Both the position numbers and the translations under genes were made by a program. This document shows, piece by piece, positions 6,304 through 12,798 of a stretch of DNA of 17,212 nt. The DNA is from Prevotellaceae bacterium UBA1720 (lineage in GTDB: Bacteria; Bacteroidota; Bacteroidia; Bacteroidales; Bacteroidaceae). Every line of letters begins with the position of its first letter. Within the stretch, counting starts at the first letter, position 1. The stretch covers positions 1-17,212 of the forward strand of contig DCIS01000151.1 in assembly GCA_002317475.1 (NCBI GenBank), written 5' to 3'. A model generated the notes under the pieces. It saw nothing but the letters and a program-made list of their open reading frames with translations, was not told the origin of the DNA and searched no databases.

Positions 6304-7005
6304 CTCCAGCTCCACATGGTGCTTCTCCAGTTGTTCACGCATACGCTGGTCCTTCTGGCGCACCAACTCGTTGTCCAGGAAGATGTACATGGCCAAGAGA
6401 GAAACCGCACCAGAGGAGTACGTGTAATCCATAACCTCCAGCACATAGGCTATCAAGGCTATCAACGGGAAGGTGCTGAACAAGGCGAGCATAAAGACCT
6501 GCGACATGCCGATCTCCTTTCTCTTGGTAAATGCTGCCACGGGCAAGTAGATGATACAAGCAAAATAGAGCATGAAGATCACTATGGGCAACCCCTCGGT
6601 CTCGATGTATACGCCATCATCCGTGGAGAAGATGTCGCCGTTCAACCCGCTATAGAGACTCAGGAAGAAATTGAGCACACAAATGGCCATCGGAATGCCA
6701 TAAAGCCATCGACTGATGGGTGTGTACTCGCGAATATAGCAATAGTCATAGTAGGTAAAGAGCAACATGGCCAAATTGCCTGCTACATAAGTGATGAAGG
6801 TCATCACGAACAGGAACACGGTGGGCCAGCCAGGACCATATTGCAAGTAGATCAGTCCATTAGCAGCAGAGCACAGTAGATTGGCCCAACAAGCCCAGGC
6901 CAATGCCTTGGAACTCATGGACTTCTCGCGCTTGGTACCTATACCGATGAGGATAAACACCAGAATTACGACGCTGAATAGCTCTATGGCTGTGTATGGA
7001 CTCAT
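6301..7005 (-). CDS. Seven-helix membrane sensor (5' part of a split sensor kinase)
   Basis: About 234 residues from ATG 7005-7003. The reading frame also extends to a TTG at 7032, which I consider less likely because the hydrophobic N-terminus starts right after the ATG (MSPYTAIELFSVVILVF). Roughly seven hydrophobic segments are visible, near 7-23, 34-54, 62-84, 99-118, 138-158, 168-191 and 199-211. A charged helix (LVRQKDQRMREQLEKHHVELE) then runs straight into the TAG. It resembles the membrane input module of orphan hybrid kinases, with no recognised ligand-binding fold. The start is 29 bp past the GH67 stop, so it belongs to the same operon. With the downstream kinase it would make a protein of about 625 residues; alone it has no signalling domain. 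Confidence 0.75.
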   Translation of the reverse strand: MSPYTAIELFSVVILVFILIGIGTKREKSMSSKALAWACWANLLCSAANGLIYLQYGPGWPTVFLFVMTFITYVAGNLAMLLFTYYDYCYIREYTPISRWLYGIPMAICVLNFFLSLYSGLNGDIFSTDDGVYIETEGLPIVIFMLYFACIIYLPVAAFTKRKEIGMSQVFMLALFSTFPLIALIAYVLEVMDYTYSSGAVSLLAMYIFLDNELVRQKDQRMREQLEKHHVELE

Positions 7006-7034
7006 GACTAAAGGATAATACTCTAGAACCAAAC

Positions 7035-8849
7035 TTATGGAAGTTGATCAATGGGTGCTGCGGTATAGTTGTCTATACGGAGATGGTACTTCTGCAGATC
7101 TTCCAGCTTGAAGATGCAGGGACGCATGTCGGCAGGGAAGGGACGCTTGCTGAAGGTCTGGAAATAGAGCAGACAGGCATCGTGCCACCACTGGGCATCA
7201 CGTGCCTGACGCTTGAAGCGCTGTAGCTGAGCCTCGTAACATGCAGCATCCTTGACGTATGGACGCATCTGCTCCCAGGTCTTCACGAAACTTTCGGCAA
7301 GGCGCATGCCTTCATCAAACTTATAGCAGAGGTTGTTCCAGAAGGTAAGACCATCGCGCATGACGTAATCCCACGACACGTGGTGGAACCATAGGATGAG
7401 GTCCTCTGGACAGGTCTCGATATTGTTGTAGAGATTGTACAAGCGATCGGGATACTGGCGTGTATTGGCCGAACCACCATCATGGTCGGTGCGATTAAAG
7501 CCAAGACCCTCAGAATCAGCACGATGATAGTAGCGTGGCAACCAGTCCTCGCGTGAACCACGAGGTGCATACCAAGGTTCGGGACCATAGTGATGACCAC
7601 CAGCAAAGATATGATGCAGGCCAAGGGGCATCATGTAGCTGACCACAGCCTCACGGGTGCGACAGAGCAACTGGGTCATAGGTACAAGGAACCGCTCGTC
7701 CTCCGTACCATAATGTTGCTTCAGGAAGTCACGTGAAATCTGTGCCGACGTGGCAGTAGCATCATTGGCCAGACGACCGAAAGCATACCAGTTGGCCATG
7801 GCCAGTTCGTTGGCCGTCCAAGGATGATTGAACTTGCTACCCTGCTCGAGAGTCTTATCATAGGGTTCCCATCCGGCATCACCGATATTAGCTACACCAC
7901 AGATACCCACGATATTGGTCTGGGCAGGCATCACACCCTGAGCGCCATTAGCCTTGACCAGAGAGGGGAAGAGGGTACGAAGAGTCTCAATCCACATAGG
8001 AGCAAGATAGCAGGTGTGGACGCTGTGGCCGGTATATTCCTGGGTGATCTGGAACTCAATCATCATCTTGGTCTTCTTCAAGGCAAAAAGAAGAGGAGAA
8101 ACCGGTTCGCGAGGCTGAAAATCAATGGGTCCGTTCTTGATCTGAATGATGACATTGTCCATAAACTGTCCATCGAAACGCAGGAACTCCTGCTGCGCTT
8201 GATTAGCACGGTCGCCACCATCACTGGCATAGACGAAACTGCGCCACATCACGATGCCGTTGTGGGGTTTGAGGGCTTTGGCCAGCATGTTGGCACCATC
8301 GACATGGGTGCGTTGGTAGTCCATAGGACCAGGTTCGCCTTCGCTGTTGGCCTTCACAAGGAAACCGCCGAAATCAGGGATGAGCTTGTAGATCTCATCT
8401 GCCTTCTTGTTCCACCAAACCTGTACCTGAGGGTCAAGAGGATCAGCCGTCTGAAGGTCGCCCAGAGCCTTGGGCGAAGCAAAGTTGACAGACAGATACA
8501 CGCGCAATCCGTAAGGGCGCAGGACGTCTGCAATCTTGGCCGTCTTCTGCAGCATCTCCGTGCTCATCATCAAGGCCTTGGCGTTCACATTGTTGAGCAC
8601 CGTACCATTGATGCCATACGACTGATTGATGCGTCCATACTCTTGATATTTCTCCATGAGATGCTGTGGCATCTTCTGTTTCTTGCCCGTGGGAATCTCC
8701 TCCCACTTCCAAATGGAATGGCCGGCATAGCCACGCTCGACTGTTCCATTGGGATTATCCCAGTGATTGAGCAAACGGAGTTCGAAGGACTGCGCAAAGG
8801 AAGTCGCTGTAAATAAGACGGTTAATAAAAGAGAAAAAAACTTCTTCAT
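7035..8849 (-). CDS. GH67 alpha-glucuronidase lacking the usual N-terminal domain
   Basis: 604 residues with signal peptide MKKFFSLLLTVLFTATSFAQ, so probably periplasmic. GH67 enzymes release 4-O-methylglucuronic acid from the non-reducing end of xylo-oligosaccharides. The barrel begins almost at once (RLLNHWDNPNGTVERGYAG). The catalytic acid is Glu170 in KANSEGEPGP; the paired bases are Asp243 in NGPIDFQPREP and Glu271 in TQEYTGH. Spacings of 73 and 101 residues equal those of Cellvibrio japonicus GlcA67A (Glu292, Asp365, Glu393), with everything shifted by 122 residues. The family's N-terminal domain is therefore absent, although the C-terminal helical domain seems complete. The start is secure because of the signal peptide. 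The gene lies 65 bp after the xylulokinase gene and 29 bp before the sensor kinase start. Confidence 0.93.
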   Translation of the reverse strand: MKKFFSLLLTVLFTATSFAQSFELRLLNHWDNPNGTVERGYAGHSIWKWEEIPTGKKQKMPQHLMEKYQEYGRINQSYGINGTVLNNVNAKALMMSTEMLQKTAKIADVLRPYGLRVYLSVNFASPKALGDLQTADPLDPQVQVWWNKKADEIYKLIPDFGGFLVKANSEGEPGPMDYQRTHVDGANMLAKALKPHNGIVMWRSFVYASDGGDRANQAQQEFLRFDGQFMDNVIIQIKNGPIDFQPREPVSPLLFALKKTKMMIEFQITQEYTGHSVHTCYLAPMWIETLRTLFPSLVKANGAQGVMPAQTNIVGICGVANIGDAGWEPYDKTLEQGSKFNHPWTANELAMANWYAFGRLANDATATSAQISRDFLKQHYGTEDERFLVPMTQLLCRTREAVVSYMMPLGLHHIFAGGHHYGPEPWYAPRGSREDWLPRYYHRADSEGLGFNRTDHDGGSANTRQYPDRLYNLYNNIETCPEDLILWFHHVSWDYVMRDGLTFWNNLCYKFDEGMRLAESFVKTWEQMRPYVKDAACYEAQLQRFKRQARDAQWWHDACLLYFQTFSKRPFPADMRPCIFKLEDLQKYHLRIDNYTAAPIDQLP

Positions 8850-8862
8850 ATATTTTTATGAA

Positions 8863-8897
8863 GAGCTGGAGAGGATAATGCTAACCCACTCCAGCTC
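8863..8897 (-). other. Intercistronic stem-loop before GH67
   Basis: GAGCTGGAG (8863-8871) and CTCCAGCTC (8889-8897) form a perfect 9-bp stem with a 17-nt loop, between the xylulokinase stop and the GH67 start. On the mRNA no U-run follows, so it is not a standard terminator. A second, competing 7-bp stem (CTTCATA 8844-8850 with TATGAAG 8857-8863) would bury the GH67 start codon. An mRNA processing, stability or translation-control role is conjecture. Confidence 0.5.
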
Positions 8898-8914
8898 AAT
8901 ATTGGTGTTAATGA

Positions 8915-10387
8915 TTACTTTTCAAGGCAAGCCACCCACTTAGCATAAGCAGCCTTGTAAGCCTCTGTGTCAGCAACGGGCTCCTCGGTCTTGATGAGCT
9001 TCAAGGTCTTGAAAGCATCGTCAGAGTCCTTATAGATACCTGCGCCGATACCTGCACCGTATGCAGCACCTACTGAACCATCAGTCTCGTAGAGCTCGAT
9101 GGTAGAATCAGTGACAGCAGCCAAGGTACGACGGAAGAGAGGACTGAGGAAGAGGTTGGCATGACCAGCCTTGATGGTCTTGATGTCCATACCCATCTTC
9201 GACATGATGTCCATACCGTATGCAAACGAGAAGGCGATACCCTCCTGTGCAGCACGCAGCATGTGAGCTTTCTTGTGGATGTTGAAGTTGATGCCATGAA
9301 CCGAAGCACCGGGGTTCTGGTTCTGCAGTACGCGCTCAGCACCATTACCGAAGGGGATGACGCTCAGACCCTCTGCTCCTACGGGAACAGACTCTGCGAG
9401 ATCGTTCATCTCGCCGTATGAGATACCCTCGGGAGCAACGGTACGCTTCATCCAGGCATTCAGAATACCCGTACCATTGATACAGAGAAGTACACCCAGA
9501 CGAGTGTCAGGCTGGTTGTGATTGACGTGAGCAAAGGTATTAACACGTGAGAGTTTGTCATAGTTGACCTCACCGAGCACACCATAAACTACACCCGAAG
9601 TACCACCTGTAGCAGCGATCTCACCGGGCTTCATCACGTTGAGTGACAAGGCATTGTTGGGCTGGTCGCCACCACGGTAAGAGATAGGAGTACCTGCGGG
9701 GATACCCAGTTCAGCAGCCACTGCCTCGCAAACCTTTGACTGAACAGAGAAGGTAGGAACGATCTCGGCAATCAGATCCTCTGAGAAACCATAGTAACCC
9801 AGGACGTCCTTGCTCACCTCGTTGTTCTTGAAGTCCCAGAACATACCTTCTGAAAGGCCAGAGATAGTGGTCTTCTTGTCACCACCGCTGAGACGCAGAG
9901 CGATGTAGTCACCGGGAAGCATAATCTTGTCGATCTGTGCATAAACCTCAGGCTCGTTCTCCTTGACCCAAGCCAACTTGGCAGCAGTAAAGTTACCTGG
10001 TGAGTTCAGCAGGTGCTCCAGGCACTTGTCGCCACCGATAGCCTCGAAGGCAGCATTGCCGTAAGGCACGGCACGACCATCACACCAGATGATAGAGGGA
10101 CGGAGGGGCTTTCCTTCCTTGTCCACACATACCAATCCGTGCATCTGGTAAGAGATACCAATGGCAGCAACATCTGCCAGGGAAGCCTTCTCTGCCACAC
10201 GCTTGGTAGCCTGCTTCAACTCTTCCCACCACATCTCGGGTTCCTGCTCTGCCCAACCTGCCTGCTTGGCAATGATGGGTGCCTCTGCATCGGGGTACTG
10301 AGCACTTGCAACTGTCTGTCCTGTCTGTGCATCAACCAGTGAAGCCTTCACTGATGATGTACCTATGTCATATCCTAATAGTAACAT
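8915..10387 (-). CDS. xylB: Xylulokinase
   Basis: 490 residues, cytosolic, a full-length FGGY-family sugar kinase. It phosphorylates D-xylulose to xylulose 5-phosphate, which enters the pentose phosphate pathway. Visible motifs are the N-terminal phosphate loop GYDIGTSSVK (Asp7), SYQMHGLV at about 79-86, which is characteristic of xylulokinases among FGGY kinases, IIWCDGR at about 99-105, the catalytic-base region YRGGDQPNNA with Asp241, and a C-terminal ATP-site stretch GSVGAAYGAGIGAG. Its presence among xylan genes fits the call: it takes xylose freed by the GH43 enzyme after isomerisation. No xylose isomerase is encoded in the window. It is separated from GH43 by a 136-bp repeat element and from GH67 by 65 bp. 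Confidence 0.95.
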   Translation of the reverse strand: MLLLGYDIGTSSVKASLVDAQTGQTVASAQYPDAEAPIIAKQAGWAEQEPEMWWEELKQATKRVAEKASLADVAAIGISYQMHGLVCVDKEGKPLRPSIIWCDGRAVPYGNAAFEAIGGDKCLEHLLNSPGNFTAAKLAWVKENEPEVYAQIDKIMLPGDYIALRLSGGDKKTTISGLSEGMFWDFKNNEVSKDVLGYYGFSEDLIAEIVPTFSVQSKVCEAVAAELGIPAGTPISYRGGDQPNNALSLNVMKPGEIAATGGTSGVVYGVLGEVNYDKLSRVNTFAHVNHNQPDTRLGVLLCINGTGILNAWMKRTVAPEGISYGEMNDLAESVPVGAEGLSVIPFGNGAERVLQNQNPGASVHGINFNIHKKAHMLRAAQEGIAFSFAYGMDIMSKMGMDIKTIKAGHANLFLSPLFRRTLAAVTDSTIELYETDGSVGAAYGAGIGAGIYKDSDDAFKTLKLIKTEEPVADTEAYKAAYAKWVACLEK

Positions 10388-10388
10388 G

Positions 10389-10524
10389 AAGACCCTCTCC
10401 TAACCTCTCCCATTAGGGAGAGGAATATATAGATTTGTCCCTGGAGAGGAATAGGGCTTTAATTGTTATTAATTCTTGAAATGTAACTACCCCCTCCCTC
10501 TAGGGAGGGCGGGGGGAGGGTCTT
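10389..10524. repeat. 136-bp palindromic intergenic element with short terminal inverted repeats
   Basis: The gap between GH43 and xylulokinase is bounded by AAGACCCTC (10389-10397) and its inverse GAGGGTCTT (10516-10524). Inside are two strong hairpins: CCTCTCCC/GGGAGAGG (10404-10411 with 10416-10423, 4-nt loop) and CCCTCCCT/AGGGAGGG (10492-10499 with 10502-10509, 2-nt loop). It contains no coding potential. The right end overlaps the GH43 stop codon by one base and the left end lies one base past the xylulokinase start codon. C/G-rich palindromes of this general look occur repeatedly in Bacteroidetes intergenic DNA. A mobile or REP-like origin is inference. Confidence 0.7.
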
Positions 10525-11549
10525 TAACCTTCAATAGTCTGAATGGTACCGTCCTCGTTATAATGGAGTTCTGCAACCTTGAGCGAACGGAGACTATTTA
10601 CACCACCTGATGGTGCAGAGTCATGATGGAAGAGATACCACTTGCCCTTGAACTCAACAATACTGTGGTGAGTTGTCCAACCAGCCTTAACAGGAGTAAG
10701 GACTACACCCTTGTAAGTGAAGGGTCCGTAAGGATTATCACCAATAGCATAGCAAATCATGTGCGTATCACCTGTAGAGTATGAGAAATAGTACTTCCCA
10801 TTATACTTATGACACCATGATGCCTCGAAGAAACGATGAGGATCGTCTGCCTTGAGAGGCTTGCCGTCTTCACCAAGAATAATAACAGCCTTGGGTGCTT
10901 CTGCAAAATGCATCATGTCTGGAGCAAGACGTGCTACACGTGATGGGAGTGCGTCAACCTCAGACTTCTTTGCTGGCACCATACCCTCGGTATCACCTGG
11001 AGGAGGACATGCAGGACCAATCTCATTGAAAGCAAGTTTATTGTCCTTGTACCACTGAAGCTGACCACCCCAGATACCACCCAGATAGAAGTAATACTCG
11101 CCATCATCATCCTTAAGAACGGCATAGTCGATTGAATATGAACCGTGCATGGGGTCGTTCAAGGGTTTGAAAGGACCTTCTGGTCTGTCAGCAACGGCAA
11201 CACCGGTGCGGAAGATATCATTCTTATCCTTTGCAGGGAAATACATATAGTACTTACCATCCTTCTCCTGAACATCATTGTCCCAAAGCTGGTGACTTGC
11301 CCATGGAATATCCTCAATCTTTAGGATGCAACCATGATCAACGAGTTCCTTCTCGCCACGGCAAACAGCCTCGAGGTCGTCAGTTGAGAACACATGATAG
11401 TCCTTCATCTCATACTCAGCACCGCTGTCGTCATCACCCACACCTGCATCCCAATCGTGAGAGGGGTAGATATAGATTCTGCCGTTCCAAACGTGTACAG
11501 AAGGGTCAGCCATATAGTCGTGTGGCCAAAGATAGAATTTTTTTTCCAT
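10524..11549 (-). CDS. Cytosolic GH43 beta-xylosidase (subfamily 1-like)
   Basis: 341 residues with no signal peptide, forming a single five-bladed beta-propeller domain. The three GH43 acids are readable: base Asp15 in YMADPSVHV, pKa modulator Asp141 in GSYSIDYAVL, and acid Glu242 in RFFEASWCHK. The opening YLWPHDYMADPS is typical of the GH43_1-like group found next to GH10 and GPH transporter genes in Bacteroidetes. It probably hydrolyses imported xylo-oligosaccharides to xylose in the cytosol; alpha-L-arabinofuranosidase activity is the main alternative in this family. The start is ATG 11549, which places the catalytic Asp close to the N-terminus as expected. It lies 52 bp downstream of GH10. 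Confidence 0.9.
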   Translation of the reverse strand: MEKKFYLWPHDYMADPSVHVWNGRIYIYPSHDWDAGVGDDDSGAEYEMKDYHVFSTDDLEAVCRGEKELVDHGCILKIEDIPWASHQLWDNDVQEKDGKYYMYFPAKDKNDIFRTGVAVADRPEGPFKPLNDPMHGSYSIDYAVLKDDDGEYYFYLGGIWGGQLQWYKDNKLAFNEIGPACPPPGDTEGMVPAKKSEVDALPSRVARLAPDMMHFAEAPKAVIILGEDGKPLKADDPHRFFEASWCHKYNGKYYFSYSTGDTHMICYAIGDNPYGPFTYKGVVLTPVKAGWTTHHSIVEFKGKWYLFHHDSAPSGGVNSLRSLKVAELHYNEDGTIQTIEG

Positions 11550-11587
11550 AATATTTTATTTTTGAGGTTTTTTCTATGAAAGAATCT

Positions 11588-11606
11588 AATAACCACAGAG
11601 GTTATT
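11588..11606 (-). other. Stem-loop at the GH10/GH43 junction
   Basis: AATAACC (11588-11594) and GGTTATT (11600-11606) form a 7-bp stem with a 5-nt loop that includes the GH10 stop codon. On the mRNA it is followed by AGATTCTTTC, which is not a convincing terminator tail. It could be an mRNA stability or processing element within the operon. Confidence 0.4.
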
Positions 11607-12798
11607 TCTTTTTCTTTTGAGGGATAATCATCATGGCGGGAACTGGCTTCATGAGATCCACCAATTTCTTGATGGTGGGTTTAGCCTTGGAATCGCGGTC
11701 GAAGAGCGTTGCATAGTCCGTACGTCCCTTGATGGGCCAGTCATTGCGCCATGAGCTAAGGTCGTTGAAGCACCAGAAACCTACGCGCTGTACGTGCTCC
11801 TTGTTACGAAGCAGCATCTTGTAGAAGGCAACCCAGAAGTCGTCGCACTTCTCCTGCATCTCAGCGGGCAAACCATTGGTGTAGGGGTTTGACTCGGGAG
11901 TGAGGGCGAAGTTGTCGGAGATATTGGCACCACTATGAGCATATGGATTGGGCAGTGGAGAGAGGTCGAGCTCAGAGAAGAACGTGGGCAGACCGAGAGC
12001 GGCAATCTTCTGGATAGACTTCTCGTAGTTGTCAATCTGTTCCAAGCCGTCCGAGAGCACCAAATGGCCCTGCATGCCAATGGCATTGATGGGCAAACCC
12101 TTGGCAATCAAAGGACGAAAGAAATTGATGATGCCATCAATCTTCGCAGGCTTACTCATGGAATAGTCGTTGTAATACAATTCCACATTGGGATCTGCCT
12201 CATGCGCATACTGGAATGCCAGAGGGATGAAGTCCTCGCCCAGGATCTGGTAGAACAGACTCTTGCGTACGGTTCCGTCATCCTCGAAAGCCTCGTTGAC
12301 CACATCCCAGCCTTCCACACGTCCCTTGAAATGCGAGACGATGGTGGTGATGTGCTCTTTCATGCGCTTCTTCAGCACTTCCTTGGAAACGAGCTTGCCG
12401 TTTTCGTCGGTGTGAAACCAGGGTGCGCACTGGCTATGCCAGATCAGACAATGCCCCAGGACATGCAGACCCGACTCGCGAGCCTTGTCCACAAACTGAT
12501 CAGCCAGGGTAAAGTCGAACACGCCTTCCTGAGGATGGATAACCTCGCACTTCATAACATTCTCGGGCACCACATAGTCAAACTGCTCCACGATGGTGGG
12601 CCAGTCTAAGGTCTGGTCGTCTTTGATATTGCCCGAGTAACTGTTACCATTACCCTTGCCTGCCTGTGCCTTTACCTGCCATTGATTAACACTGACACTG
12701 GTGCGCCAGTACTTACCGTATGCTTCTTTCAACGACTGTGCGCTGCCATTCAAAGCGAAGGCAGCACACATCATTGATATAAATAGTTTCTTATTCAT
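11602..12798 (-). CDS. Secreted GH10 endo-beta-1,4-xylanase
   Basis: 398 residues. The signal peptide MNKKLFISMMCAAFALNGSA is cleaved before Gln21. A single GH10 barrel fills the rest, with no carbohydrate-binding module and no large insert. Key motifs are GHCLIWHSQ at about 115-123, acid/base Glu169 in WDVVNEAFEDDG, YYNDYSM at about 208-214, nucleophile Glu276 in TFFSELDLS, and WCFNDLSSW at about 342-350. It cleaves internal xylan bonds, leaving oligosaccharides that suit GH67 and the symporter. The protein ends in a short basic tail (QKKKK). Its ATG overlaps the symporter stop codon by one base (TAATG), so the two are probably translationally coupled. Confidence 0.96.
   Translation of the reverse strand: MNKKLFISMMCAAFALNGSAQSLKEAYGKYWRTSVSVNQWQVKAQAGKGNGNSYSGNIKDDQTLDWPTIVEQFDYVVPENVMKCEVIHPQEGVFDFTLADQFVDKARESGLHVLGHCLIWHSQCAPWFHTDENGKLVSKEVLKKRMKEHITTIVSHFKGRVEGWDVVNEAFEDDGTVRKSLFYQILGEDFIPLAFQYAHEADPNVELYYNDYSMSKPAKIDGIINFFRPLIAKGLPINAIGMQGHLVLSDGLEQIDNYEKSIQKIAALGLPTFFSELDLSPLPNPYAHSGANISDNFALTPESNPYTNGLPAEMQEKCDDFWVAFYKMLLRNKEHVQRVGFWCFNDLSSWRNDWPIKGRTDYATLFDRDSKAKPTIKKLVDLMKPVPAMMIIPQKKKK

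Noticed and set aside
5947..6879. 310-codon open frame on the plus strand opposite the sensor kinase
   Set aside because: It lies antisense to well-supported coding sequence on both sides of the TAG, its protein is low-complexity and rich in His/Gln/Asp with no recognisable domain, and no promoter is seen.
7006..7032. TTG start at 7032 for the membrane sensor
   Set aside because: It would add nine residues before a good ATG at 7005 that begins the hydrophobic N-terminus, and would start only 2 bp after the GH67 stop.
7824..8816. 330-codon plus-strand open frame opposite GH67
   Set aside because: Fully antisense to a gene with all GH67 catalytic motifs. The translated protein shows no family features.
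8863..8897. Rho-independent terminator after xylulokinase
   Set aside because: The 9-bp stem is strong but the transcript continues with TTCATAAAAATA, not a U-run, and GH67 follows at once in the same direction.
11935..12609. 224-codon plus-strand open frame opposite GH10
   Set aside because: Shadow of the GH10 codon pattern. No signal, domain or upstream control site.
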